In this document: in pieces, positions 1 to 7,400 of the stretch
How the letters are laid out: each line of letters opens with the position of its first letter
Position numbering within the stretch: position 1 is the stretch's first letter
DNA from: an uncultured Psychroflexus sp.
Lineage (GTDB): Bacteria > Bacteroidota > Bacteroidia > Flavobacteriales > Flavobacteriaceae
NCBI GenBank assembly: GCA_913056525.1
Contig: CAJXLO010000012.1
Span: forward strand, 1-39,341
Length of the DNA stretch: 39,341 nucleotides
Direction of reading: 5' to 3'
The notes under the pieces: generated by a model
The model's database searches: none
What the model was told of the DNA's origin: nothing
The model's input: the letters and a program-made list of their open reading frames with translations, nothing else
Position numbers and translations under genes: made by a program

Positions 1-3
1 ATT

Positions 4-121
4 ACCACATAGACACAAAGTCCATTAAGTTTATTATTTTTTATGTGTCAAATTTTGAAATTGAAATCAAAAAAATCCTCAAAAGCTAATTATAGCTCTG
101 TGATCTTCGTGACTTTGTGGT
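4..121. repeat. Palindromic intergenic repeat, copy 1
   Basis: First of two related ~119-bp units before menD. The left end (ACCACATAGACACAAAG) is an imperfect inverted copy of the right end; the reverse complement of the right end starts ACCACAAAGTCACGAAG, about 16 of 21 positions matching. The inner part 63-114 is 52 bp identical to 221-272 in copy 2. Inside it AGCTA-ATTA-TAGCT (84-97) forms a small hairpin. The unit could fold into a long imperfect hairpin and carries no ORF. It resembles a non-autonomous or REP-like element; I cannot name the family. Confidence 0.75.
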
Positions 122-160
122 GAGTTAAACGTTAACCAATTTTCTGACCCTCACTATTTT

Positions 161-279
161 ACCACAGAGACACAAAGTTCACTAAGTTTATGATTTAACT
201 TTTTGTAAAATCTATAAAATGAAATCAAAAAAATCCTCAAAAGCTAATTATAGCTCTGTGATCTTCGTGACTCCGTGGT
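161..279. repeat. Palindromic intergenic repeat, copy 2
   Basis: Second copy of the repeat at 4-121, starting about 40 bp after the first ends. Its ends match each other at roughly 20 of 26 positions (ACCACAGAGACACAAAG against the reverse complement ACCACGGAGTCACGAAG). The right 52 bp are identical to copy 1, while the central-left part differs, so one arm is better conserved. Each left arm is itself built of short CAC-containing steps about 8 bp apart. Bases 280-390 hold nothing else I recognise. Confidence 0.75.
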
Positions 280-409
280 AGTTTAAAAGATCGTTTAATA
301 ATACTAAATACGTCTAAGTTTAGGGTAAATTTTACTTTTACCAAAAACAACTTTAGGGCCCATTTTTAAAATTTAAGCTAAAATGCTACAATGAGCTGTC
401 AAAGCCAAG

Positions 410-417
410 TATCTTTG
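410..417 (+). promoter_or_regulatory. Promoter -7 box for menD
   Basis: TATCTTTG is a perfect match to the Bacteroidota -7 motif TAnnTTTG. It lies 6 bp before the ATG at 424, so transcription would start at or just before that ATG. The upstream in-frame ATG at 391 would be outside the transcript. No clear -33 TTG is seen. Confidence 0.55.
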
Positions 418-423
418 TTAAGT

Positions 424-2133
424 ATGAGCCATTTCACAAAAATTCCGTTAGCCCAAACTATTGTAGATGCCTGTCTTTTTTACGGTGTTAACCAGGTTGT
501 CATTTCGCCGGGTTCTCGTAATGCTCCGTTAACCATCGGCTTTACTAATGAAGCTGACATTGATCATTACAGCATTGTCGATGAGCGCTGCGCCGCCTTT
601 TTTGCGCTAGGAATGGCACAACAAACAAGGAAACCGGTTGCTTTGGTTTGCACATCCGGATCAGCCATGCTTAATTATTATCCTGCGGTCGCAGAAGCCT
701 TTTATAGTCAAATCCCGCTGGTAGTGATATCAGCAGATCGACCACCACATTTGATCGATCGCGGTGATGGGCAAACCATTCGTCAGCCGGAAGCTTTGGA
801 TAATCACGTTGGCTATTCCGCTTCGCTGATGTTAGATAATCGCAATGGTGATAACACTTCCAATCAATCTTACAATGAGCATCAACTCAAAAAGGCTTTT
901 GCTACACTTTCGCAACGAAATATCCCTATTCATATCAATGCGCCATTTGACGAGCCGCTCTATGAGCAAGCCGATGAAAAGCAATTCCAACCGCTATTTG
1001 AAACCCTGGATGTCAGCAGTAGCCAATTATTAGATACTTCCGATTTTTTAACCCAATGGAATCAAGCCAAGCGGAAAATGATACTCGTAGGCTGTTTATA
1101 TCCAGGTCGATTATCTAAAGAATGGATAGAATATTTAGCGGCAGATGCATCCGTTATCGTGTTAACCGAGGCGACCTCTAATCTACATCATACAAATTTC
1201 TTTGAGCAGATCGATGCGCTAATTGCGCCAATAGAAAAGCTTGATAATACCGATGCCTTTTGGCAAAAACTCCAGCCGGAATTGCTGTTGACCTTTGGCG
1301 GGATGATCGTATCGAAAAAGATCAAGGCATTTTTGAGGAAATATCCACCAAAGCGACATTTCCATGTAGATCCGTTTCACGCTAATGATACTTTTTTCTG
1401 TTTGAGCAAGCATTTTAAAACTACGATCGATGATTTTTTTAATTCGCACAAAAATCAGCTTAAGTATGTAACTAGCGATTATCAAAAATTTTGGTTGCAA
1501 TACAAATCAGTTATTGAAAATGAACTTTCTCAATATTTAGAGCAGATCGATCATTCTGATTTTAGCGTTTTTGATAGGGTTATAAAAAGAATTCCTGAAG
1601 ATTATCTTGTTCATTTTGCTAACAGTTCCAGTATTCGCTATGCGAACTTATTCTCCTTTAAAAACAGCCATGAAGTCTTTAGCAACCGGGGCACGAGTGG
1701 TATAGATGGTAGCACTTCAACAGCAATCGGCGCGGCATTGATGAGTGAAAAGCCAGGATTATTAATCACTGGAGATCTGAGTTTTTTCTATGACAGCAAT
1801 GCGCTGTGGAATGACCATATACCATATGATTTTAAGGTCATCGTGATCAACAATTCCGGTGGCGGTATCTTTAGAATTCTGCCTGGCGAAAAAGAAAAAG
1901 CCTATTACCAGCGGTATTTTGAAACCACGCATCAATTAACGGCTGAACATTTGTGCAAGATGTATGGCTTTGAATATCATTATGCTGATAATGAAGGTGA
2001 ATTAGATCAGTGTTTATCGGATTTCTTTTTAAAGAACGATCAACCGCAACTTTTAGAGATCAAAACGCCCAGAACCGTCAACGACGAAGTATTACTAGGT
2101 TATTTTAGTTTTCTGGCTGATCGTTGTTTTTAA
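424..2133 (+). CDS. menD: Menaquinone synthesis enzyme MenD (SEPHCHC synthase)
   Basis: A thiamine-diphosphate enzyme of menaquinone synthesis that joins 2-oxoglutarate, after decarboxylation, to isochorismate to give SEPHCHC. About 569 aa, the usual family length. The N-terminal ThDP-binding region shows VISPGSRNAPLTIGF and the catalytic-Glu block DERCAAFFALGMA. The C-terminal pyrophosphate region shows GTSGIDGSTSTAIGAA, ITGDLSFFYD and INNSGGGIFRILPG. The frame is open from an ATG at 391, but the family starts at the KIPLAQT block and a -7 promoter box lies between 391 and 424, so the second ATG is preferred. No other men genes are in the window; the next genes are a toxin-antitoxin patch. 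Very likely correct. Confidence 0.96.
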   Translation: MSHFTKIPLAQTIVDACLFYGVNQVVISPGSRNAPLTIGFTNEADIDHYSIVDERCAAFFALGMAQQTRKPVALVCTSGSAMLNYYPAVAEAFYSQIPLVVISADRPPHLIDRGDGQTIRQPEALDNHVGYSASLMLDNRNGDNTSNQSYNEHQLKKAFATLSQRNIPIHINAPFDEPLYEQADEKQFQPLFETLDVSSSQLLDTSDFLTQWNQAKRKMILVGCLYPGRLSKEWIEYLAADASVIVLTEATSNLHHTNFFEQIDALIAPIEKLDNTDAFWQKLQPELLLTFGGMIVSKKIKAFLRKYPPKRHFHVDPFHANDTFFCLSKHFKTTIDDFFNSHKNQLKYVTSDYQKFWLQYKSVIENELSQYLEQIDHSDFSVFDRVIKRIPEDYLVHFANSSSIRYANLFSFKNSHEVFSNRGTSGIDGSTSTAIGAALMSEKPGLLITGDLSFFYDSNALWNDHIPYDFKVIVINNSGGGIFRILPGEKEKAYYQRYFETTHQLTAEHLCKMYGFEYHYADNEGELDQCLSDFFLKNDQPQLLEIKTPRTVNDEVLLGYFSFLADRCF

Positions 2134-2182
2134 ACTGAGTTATTTATTTAAACAGAGAAGTTTTATTAAATATTTATTTCAT

Positions 2183-2190
2183 TAAATTTG
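2183..2190 (+). promoter_or_regulatory. Promoter -7 box for the MntA/HepT pair
   Basis: TAAATTTG matches TAnnTTTG and sits 4 bp before the ATG at 2195, so the message would have almost no leader. No -33 TTG is evident at normal spacing. Confidence 0.45.
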
Positions 2191-2194
2191 ATAC

Positions 2195-2518
2195 ATGTTA
2201 ACCTTGAATAATTATTCTGATCAAATTAAAAAAGCTTGTAAACAGCACCAAGTTGATCAACTTTATGTTTTCGGTTCTTATGCAAGAAACGAAGAGGATG
2301 AAAGTAGCGACATTGACCTTTTGGTAAAATTTCAAAAAGTGGATCCTTATGAATATTTTGATAATTATATGGATTTCAAATTTAAAATGGAGAACCTTTT
2401 TGATCGACCTGTTGATCTACTCGAGATCCAAACATTAAAAAATCCTGTCCTAAAAAAAGTTATAAATAGAGAACGTATTTTACTATATGGAAGAGAAAGT
2501 CCTCAAAAGGTTATATGA
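2195..2518 (+). CDS. mntA: MntA-type antitoxin, minimal nucleotidyltransferase
   Basis: A minimal nucleotidyltransferase of 107 aa. The active-site signature GSX10DXD is complete: G27-S28, then D39-I-D41, with a third acidic residue likely D74 in PVDLLE. In characterised MntA/HepT systems this enzyme is the antitoxin and inactivates the HEPN RNase by transferring AMP to a tyrosine beside its catalytic motif. Here the partner gene starts inside this one (32-bp overlap), so the two are surely co-translated. All catalytic residues are present. The gene is AT-rich compared with menD and asd, as expected of accessory DNA. The family call is secure; the antitoxin role is by homology. Confidence 0.88.
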   Translation: MLTLNNYSDQIKKACKQHQVDQLYVFGSYARNEEDESSDIDLLVKFQKVDPYEYFDNYMDFKFKMENLFDRPVDLLEIQTLKNPVLKKVINRERILLYGRESPQKVI

Positions 2519-2825
2519 TATAAAATCTTCTATAGATGAAATAGAAAGCTATTTTAAGAATAGCTCAATAGATTTTGAAAAGTATAGTTCTGATGTTTTA
2601 CTTAAAAGAGCCGTTGAAAGAAATCTGGAGATAATTGGAGAGGCAATAAATAGGATCATTAAAGAAAAACCCAACTTCCCAATAGATGATGCTCGAAAAA
2701 TAGTAGGTTTAAGGAATCAGATAATACACGCTTATGATAATATTTCTGATGAAAATATCTGGGCTGTACTAAAAAAACATATTCCTAAGTTGAAAAACCA
2801 AATAATTCAAATTGCTGGATGGTAA
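2487..2825 (+). CDS. hepT: HepT-type HEPN ribonuclease toxin (DUF86)
   Basis: A 112-aa all-helical HEPN-domain protein of the DUF86/HepT family. The RNase motif RX4-6H is present as R76-NQII-H81 and continues as A82-Y83, giving the full RX4HXY form in which the tyrosine is the known AMPylation target of MntA. Other family marks are RAVERNLEIIGEA (41-53) and the block KIVGLRNQIIHAYD. The toxin is expected to be an RNA-cutting enzyme active as a dimer; its target cannot be read from sequence. The start ATG at 2487 lies inside mntA, 32 bp before its stop, so the two are translationally coupled. No gene follows for about 100 bp. Confidence 0.88.
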   Translation: MEEKVLKRLYDIKSSIDEIESYFKNSSIDFEKYSSDVLLKRAVERNLEIIGEAINRIIKEKPNFPIDDARKIVGLRNQIIHAYDNISDENIWAVLKKHIPKLKNQIIQIAGW

Positions 2826-2900
2826 ACGTAATCAATGCCAAATTTATCTCTTTAGCATTCTATTTCTAAATTATGTAAAAGAGATCAAATGAGTTTTTAT

Positions 2901-2908
2901 TATTTTTG
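2901..2908 (+). promoter_or_regulatory. Promoter -7 box for the DUF2281/MazF pair
   Basis: TATTTTTG fits TAnnTTTG and lies 14 bp before the ATG at 2923. It suggests the second toxin-antitoxin pair has its own promoter, separate from the first. Confidence 0.45.
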
Positions 2909-2922
2909 TGTAAACCATTGTA

Positions 2923-3147
2923 ATGAACCGGGAAATATTAATTCAGGAAGCTTTCAAAAAGATTAAAAAATTACCTAATGCAAAATTAGAAGAGGTGAAC
3001 AATTTTGCTGATTTTTTATTAAGCAAACTGGATAACCAGTTAATTAATGAAAATATAAAAGAACTTACTTCAAACTCAAGTTCTTTTGATTTTCTCAATG
3101 AAGAAGAAGAGCTATATGATGAGAATGATTTGAAAGAAAAATTCTGA
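2923..3147 (+). CDS. Antitoxin of the DUF2281 type, partner of MazF
   Basis: A 74-aa acidic protein. The N-terminal part (ILIQEAFKKIKKLPNAKLEEV, then NNFADFLLSK) is the helical pattern of DUF2281-type antitoxins, where a proline-containing turn is followed by an amphipathic helix. The C-terminal third is rich in Glu and Asp (FLNEEEELYDENDLKEKF) and probably disordered, fitting a tail that blocks a MazF-like toxin. Its TGA overlaps the ATG of the toxin by one base (TGATG at 3145-3149), strong evidence of a co-translated pair. The role is inferred from family resemblance and position; short proteins like this carry limited sequence signal. Confidence 0.75.
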   Translation: MNREILIQEAFKKIKKLPNAKLEEVNNFADFLLSKLDNQLINENIKELTSNSSSFDFLNEEEELYDENDLKEKF

Positions 3148-3464
3148 TGGATAAAGGTGATATAGTTCTAATCCCTTTCCCGTTTACAGATCTAAAAGGT
3201 CAGAAAAAAAGACCAGCAATTGTCTTAAGCATCAATGATTCTGATGTTACAGTTGCTTTTATTACCACAAGATTTAAATGGTACGCTGAATTTGATATTA
3301 AATTAGAGCCTTCTAAGAAAAATGGTTTAAAGAAAACCTCTTTGATAAGACTCAATAAGATAGCAACCATTGATAAAGAGTTAGTTGATGGTCTTATAGG
3401 TAATTTGAACAATCAAAAAATAGAGGAATTAAATTATAATCTGAAAAAGTTATTTAAACTGTAA
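3147..3464 (+). CDS. MazF/PemK-family endoribonuclease toxin
   Basis: A 105-aa protein of the MazF/PemK fold. It opens with the family hallmark GDIVLIPFPFTDLKG followed by KKRPAIVLS, which holds the conserved arginine (R22). Later come FITTRF (38-43) and KTSLIRLNKIATID (63-76), with the conserved threonine/serine positions. Members cut mRNA at short sequences; the specificity here is unknown. Length and domain are complete. It overlaps the upstream antitoxin by one base and appears to be the last gene of the pair. It may be active or silent, but nothing in the sequence shows decay. Confidence 0.88.
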   Translation: MDKGDIVLIPFPFTDLKGQKKRPAIVLSINDSDVTVAFITTRFKWYAEFDIKLEPSKKNGLKKTSLIRLNKIATIDKELVDGLIGNLNNQKIEELNYNLKKLFKL

Positions 3465-3474
3465 TTTTTTCGAA

Positions 3475-3565
3475 ATTAAATTTATTAGCTTTTTTGACGC
3501 TGTCTGAAATTTGCCATTTCAGACCTTACAGACCGCTACATTATTTCAGGATTAAATTTACTAGC
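3475..3565. repeat. Hairpin flanked by a degenerate 15-bp direct repeat
   Basis: ATTAAATTTATTAGC (3475-3489) recurs with one change as ATTAAATTTACTAGC (3551-3565). Between them is a perfect 9-bp stem, GTCTGAAAT (3502-3510), loop TTGCC, ATTTCAGAC (3516-3524). No T-run follows on either strand, so it is not a standard terminator. It may be a remnant of a small element at the edge of the toxin-antitoxin patch. Confidence 0.5.
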
Positions 3566-3640
3566 ACTTGTAATGAACAAATCTCAATTTTTTTTACTTA
3601 ACAAAATAACAAACAAGAATTCAAAACATTAGTTATCTAT

Positions 3641-3648
3641 TATCTTTG
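3641..3648 (+). promoter_or_regulatory. Promoter -7 box for asd
   Basis: TATCTTTG, a perfect TAnnTTTG motif, lies 21 bp before the asd ATG. No TTG is seen at usual -33 spacing. Confidence 0.6.
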
Positions 3649-3669
3649 CCATTCTTTTAAAAACAGATC

Positions 3670-4662
3670 ATGAAAGTAGCAATGGTAGGCGTGACCGGTA
3701 TGGTTGGTCAGGTGATGCTCAAGGTATTAGTTGAGCGTAACTTCCCGATAACCGAATTTATTCCCGTAGCCTCGAAAAGATCAGTAGGTCAAAAAATAGA
3801 ATTCAATAAAAAATCATACAGCATCGTTGATATCGATACCGCTTTAGCACAAAAACCAGATTTGGCTTTATTTTCCGCCGGTGGTGATATATCAAAAAAA
3901 TGGGCGCCCAAGTTTGCTGACATAGGTTGTAAGGTGGTGGATAATTCCTCTGCCTGGCGTATGGAATCTTACATCAATCTGGTCGTTCCGGAGATCAACG
4001 GCGATCGATTATCGAAAAAAGACAAGATCATCGCTAATCCGAATTGTTCTACCATTCAGCTATTGATGGCTTTAGCGCCAATACATCGCGAACTTAAGAT
4101 TAAACGCGTCATCGTCTCTACTTATCAATCGGTTACCGGCACGGGAAAAGCGGCCGTTGATCAGTTGGAAAATGAAGAACAGGGCAAAAAAGGAGAAATG
4201 GCCTATCCGTATGCGATATATCGAAATGCACTACCGCATTGTGATGTCTTTCAGGATAACGACTATACGAAAGAAGAAATGAAATTGACCCGTGAGACCA
4301 AAAAGATACTGGATGATAATATCGATCTCACGGCGACCGCGGTACGCATTCCTGTTGAAGGTGGTCATGGCGAATCAGTTCATATTGAACTAGAACGAGG
4401 AACCGATATCAAAAACATCAAGGAATTGCTCAATAACACGAAAGGCGTGGTTCTACAAGATCAGCCAGAGATCAACAAATATCCGATGCCGATCTACAGT
4501 CATGGGAAAGATGATGTTTTTGTAGGCAGAATTAGAAAAGATCTCACCAGAGATAATGCTTATCACCTATGGATCGTTGCGGATAATTTAAGGAAAGGTG
4601 CAGCGACGAATGCAGTTCAGATCGCAGAAAAACTTTTAGAAAAAGGATTGCTCACAGCTTAG
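3670..4662 (+). CDS. asd: Aspartate-semialdehyde dehydrogenase
   Basis: Catalyses NADPH-dependent reduction of aspartyl phosphate to aspartate semialdehyde, the branch point to lysine/diaminopimelate, threonine and methionine. The 330-aa length is normal. The N-terminal dinucleotide-binding loop is VGVTGMVG (7-14). The nucleophile is C126 in NPNCSTIQ, and the acid/base histidine is H233 in EGGHGESVH. GTGKAAVDQLENEE (157-170) is also typical of the family. It has its own promoter and a convergent neighbour, aspC, on the other strand with a 36-bp gap that shows no clear terminator. Identification is firm. Confidence 0.97.
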   Translation: MKVAMVGVTGMVGQVMLKVLVERNFPITEFIPVASKRSVGQKIEFNKKSYSIVDIDTALAQKPDLALFSAGGDISKKWAPKFADIGCKVVDNSSAWRMESYINLVVPEINGDRLSKKDKIIANPNCSTIQLLMALAPIHRELKIKRVIVSTYQSVTGTGKAAVDQLENEEQGKKGEMAYPYAIYRNALPHCDVFQDNDYTKEEMKLTRETKKILDDNIDLTATAVRIPVEGGHGESVHIELERGTDIKNIKELLNNTKGVVLQDQPEINKYPMPIYSHGKDDVFVGRIRKDLTRDNAYHLWIVADNLRKGAATNAVQIAEKLLEKGLLTA

Positions 4663-4698
4663 AATTTAAAAGCAGCTCGTAATGGTCTAAGATATTAA

Positions 4699-5895
4699 TT
4701 AAAGAACGCCATCCAGCAGTTCTCTTATTCGTTCAACTGCATTTTTAATGTTCTCATTACTTGCTGCATAGGATATCCTGATACAATCCGGATTGCCAAA
4801 AGCTTCGCCTGTTACGGTGGCTACATGGGCATTCTCTAGCAATAGAAAGGAGAAGTCGGTCGCATTTTTTATTTCTTTACCCGCTATTTTCTTACCAAAG
4901 AATTTGCTTACATTAGGGAAAACATAGAATGCACCTTGTGGAACATTGGTTTCAAATCCTGGAATACGTTCCAATAGGTCCAGGATCAATTTTCTTCGTT
5001 GCTCAAAGATGTCGATCATAGGTTGTATCCTGTCCGGCGATTCTTTTAAAGCGGTTATCACGGCACGTTGCGCGATACAGTTGGCACCGCTGGTCACCTG
5101 ACCTTGAAGTTTTGTACAAGCTTTAGCAATACTTGGAGGTGCTGCCATATAACCGATTCGCCATCCGGTCATGGCAAAAGCCTTTGAAACACCATTAACG
5201 GTGATCGTACGGTCTTTCATCCCCTGGATACTAGCCATAGAAACATGTGCTTCACCAAAGTTGATATGCTCATATATCTCGTCACTAATAACAAGGACAT
5301 CAGGATATTTTTGCAAGACCTCAGCAATTGCTTCTAGCTCTTTTTTTGTATAAACAGATCCGCTGGGATTACAAGGTGAACTATACCATATCATTTTGGT
5401 TTTCTCGGTCAAGTTAGCTTCCAGTTGCTCTGGTGTTAACTTGAAATCTTGATCGATACTTGTCTTTATCTCTACTGGAGTACCTTCGTTCAGCTTTACA
5501 ATATCACGATAGCTTACCCAGTAAGGACAAGGTAGGATTACTTCATCACCAGGGTCCAGCACCGTAGCGGCGATATTGTACAAGGTTTGTTTTGCACCGG
5601 TAGAGACCACTACCTGATCAGCTTGATAATCTAATTGGTTATCTCTTTTGAACTTATGAACGATCGCTTCTTTTAATTCACCATAACCATCTACCGGTGT
5701 ATAGGAATTGTAATTTTCCTCAATGGCACGCACAGCAGCATCTTTAATAAAATCAGGTGTGTTAAAGTCGGGTTGACCCAGGCTCAAGCCTATGATATCC
5801 TTTCCTTCTTGTTTGAGTTCTCTAGTTTTTGCGGCCATCGCCAGCGTGGCTGAGGTTTCCAGGCGATTTATCTTTGCTGATAATAATGTCTCCAT
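4699..5895 (-). CDS. Class I aminotransferase, probably aspartate aminotransferase
   Basis: A PLP-dependent fold-type I aminotransferase of 398 aa. The Schiff-base lysine is K238 in NGVSKAFAMTGWRIGYM, which also holds the phosphate/carboxylate arginine R246. The PLP-ring aspartate is D205 in VISDEIYEH, and SSPCNPSGS (172-180) is the typical substrate loop. The sequence is of the aspartate aminotransferase Igamma type common in Bacteroidota (substrates aspartate and 2-oxoglutarate), although related enzymes also accept aromatic or branched amino acids. It lies 12 bp after the desaturase gene and is probably co-transcribed with it. It faces asd, another aspartate-pathway gene, but on the opposite strand. 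The family is sure; the exact substrate is less so. Confidence 0.9.
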   Translation of the reverse strand: METLLSAKINRLETSATLAMAAKTRELKQEGKDIIGLSLGQPDFNTPDFIKDAAVRAIEENYNSYTPVDGYGELKEAIVHKFKRDNQLDYQADQVVVSTGAKQTLYNIAATVLDPGDEVILPCPYWVSYRDIVKLNEGTPVEIKTSIDQDFKLTPEQLEANLTEKTKMIWYSSPCNPSGSVYTKKELEAIAEVLQKYPDVLVISDEIYEHINFGEAHVSMASIQGMKDRTITVNGVSKAFAMTGWRIGYMAAPPSIAKACTKLQGQVTSGANCIAQRAVITALKESPDRIQPMIDIFEQRRKLILDLLERIPGFETNVPQGAFYVFPNVSKFFGKKIAGKEIKNATDFSFLLLENAHVATVTGEAFGNPDCIRISYAASNENIKNAVERIRELLDGVL

Positions 5896-5907
5896 TCGAT
5901 CAGGAAT

Positions 5908-7005
5908 TTAAGTTAATTGTGGTCTTTTCCCCATGCTTTTTAAATAACTAAAATGAGAGATAACTGCATTTCTCATATGTTTATACTCATGATAAGGCAA
6001 ATTGAACTCATCCGTGGTCTTTTTAACGATTTCCCTGATCTTGCTGTAGTGGATGTGACTGATATGTGGGAAAATATGATGTTCTATCTGATGGTTCAAT
6101 CCACCGGTAAACCAACTGATGAACTTGTTCTTTGTAGAAAAATTGGTGGTGGTGAAGAGTTGATGAATCACCCAGGAATGCTCGAACTTACCGTTTTCGT
6201 CCGGAACAGGCATTTCCGTTTCTTTGATAACGTGAGCCAACTGGAATACAATGCTTAATATCAACCCGGCAGTATAATGCATGGCTACAAACCCAATGAG
6301 GACCATCCACCAGCTCAATTCTGTAAATAGTATCGGGATGACGATCCAGACCATTGCGTAAATGACCTTGCTTATCGCTATGGAACTCCATTGCTTGAAT
6401 GCGGAAGGTAATTTTCCATAAGCTAACTTCTTTTTCAAATACTTGGGCGTTTGCTTAAAATCTGTGGTGATCGCCCAGTTCAGGGTAAGCAGCCCATAAA
6501 GGAAAATAGAATAGATGTGCTGAAAACGATGGAATTTTTTCCATTTGGCGTTCTCTGAGAATCGAATGATCCTTCCAGCGTCCAGGTCCTCATCATGACC
6601 ATGGATGTTCGTATAAGTATGATGCAGGACATTGTGCTGTACTTGCCAGTTGTAAACATTACCGGCTAAGACGTAAATAGTGCCGCCCATGAGCTTGTTC
6701 AACCATTTGCGCCTGGAATAAGAACCATGGTTGCCATCATGCATAATGTTCATTCCCACTCCAGCCATACCAATGCCCATCACGATACATAAACCTAATT
6801 TGTACCAGGCCGAGAATTCAAATAAGAAGATGGCCAGGTAAGGGAATATAAGTAAGCTCAACATTATTGCTGACTTTATGTACAATTGGACGTTGCCTGT
6901 CTTAGGGATATTGTTCTCTTTAAAGTAATTGTTCACTCTTTTGTTAAGTGTTCTAATGAAGTCCTTTGAATGCTTCCTTGAAAATCTTATCGTTTGTTGC
7001 GCCAT
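5908..7005 (-). CDS. Membrane fatty acid / acyl-CoA desaturase
   Basis: An integral-membrane di-iron desaturase of 365 aa that would introduce a double bond into lipid acyl chains, likely for membrane fluidity. All three histidine boxes are present: HDGNH (89-93), HNVLHH (124-129) and HQIEHH (305-310). Hydrophobic segments surround residues 45-65, 70-90, 165-185 and 215-255. A longer reading starts at TTG 7026, but that TTG is the last three bases of a perfect -7 promoter box (7024-7031), so the ATG at 7005 (MAQQTIRFSRK) is the real start. It is followed at 12 bp by the aminotransferase gene. The regiospecificity and electron donor are not visible. Confidence 0.92.
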   Translation of the reverse strand: MAQQTIRFSRKHSKDFIRTLNKRVNNYFKENNIPKTGNVQLYIKSAIMLSLLIFPYLAIFLFEFSAWYKLGLCIVMGIGMAGVGMNIMHDGNHGSYSRRKWLNKLMGGTIYVLAGNVYNWQVQHNVLHHTYTNIHGHDEDLDAGRIIRFSENAKWKKFHRFQHIYSIFLYGLLTLNWAITTDFKQTPKYLKKKLAYGKLPSAFKQWSSIAISKVIYAMVWIVIPILFTELSWWMVLIGFVAMHYTAGLILSIVFQLAHVIKETEMPVPDENGKFEHSWVIHQLFTTTNFSTKNKFISWFTGGLNHQIEHHIFPHISHIHYSKIREIVKKTTDEFNLPYHEYKHMRNAVISHFSYLKSMGKRPQLT

Positions 7006-7023
7006 TGTCTTCTTCTGATGCTT

Positions 7024-7031
7024 CAAAGATA
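7024..7031 (-). promoter_or_regulatory. Promoter -7 box for the desaturase operon
   Basis: On the minus strand this reads TATCTTTG, a perfect TAnnTTTG, ending 18 bp before the ATG at 7005. It excludes the longer TTG start of the reading frame. Confidence 0.6.
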
Positions 7032-7085
7032 TGACAAAATTGATAGCTTAAATTATTTTTTAAGCGTGTTTGATAAAAAACACTC

Positions 7086-7313
7086 TCAAACAGCTCTATC
7101 CAGCAAGTGATCTGTGTTATGCGGTATATAGCTCAAAGCTACCTTCAATTGCGGTCTCTTTTGGGTAATTTCGACCACGAACTCTCTTAGTTCTTCTATT
7201 TCATGAGGTAGCAATCTTTTTACCGCTTTCTTAATTTCATCACAGAAGAGCTTAACATCAAAACTTACCTTTTTCAAGACTTCTTTTGTGTAACTTAACA
7301 TTGCTCTTGGCAT
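7086..7313 (-). CDS. Small conserved-looking protein of unknown function
   Basis: A 75-aa basic protein without signal peptide or membrane segment. It is predicted mostly helical: KEVLKKVSFDVKLFCDEIKKAVKRLL, read in two pieces, is amphipathic and is followed by PHEIEELREFVVEI. I recall similar short proteins with an LP-E-EL pattern in Bacteroidota but can assign no function. It starts with ATG at 7313 (a second ATG is at 7301), in a spacer between the desaturase and an outer-membrane-type gene, all on the minus strand. Codon use looks coding. Confidence that it is a gene is moderate. Confidence 0.6.
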   Translation of the reverse strand: MPRAMLSYTKEVLKKVSFDVKLFCDEIKKAVKRLLPHEIEELREFVVEITQKRPQLKVALSYIPHNTDHLLDRAV

Positions 7314-7400
7314 TTTGTTCAGCTTTTTTCTAAGAGATAGCTAATATACCTAATTTTTATAACACAAAAATTAATTATATGTTAATTAAATTCTGCTTAC

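Noticed and set aside
1-390. CRISPR array in the repeated region
   Set aside because: There are only two long units with internal palindromes and no regular short repeats with spacers, and no cas genes.
1219-1500. 93-codon minus-strand frame inside menD
   Set aside because: It is antisense to a well-supported gene, with no family match and no promoter. The same holds for other antisense frames within recQ, accA, tgt, dnaB and the pentein genes.
3502-3524. The 9-bp hairpin as a terminator of the MazF gene
   Set aside because: No T-run follows the stem on either strand, so a rho-independent terminator is not supported; it is listed only as a structure.
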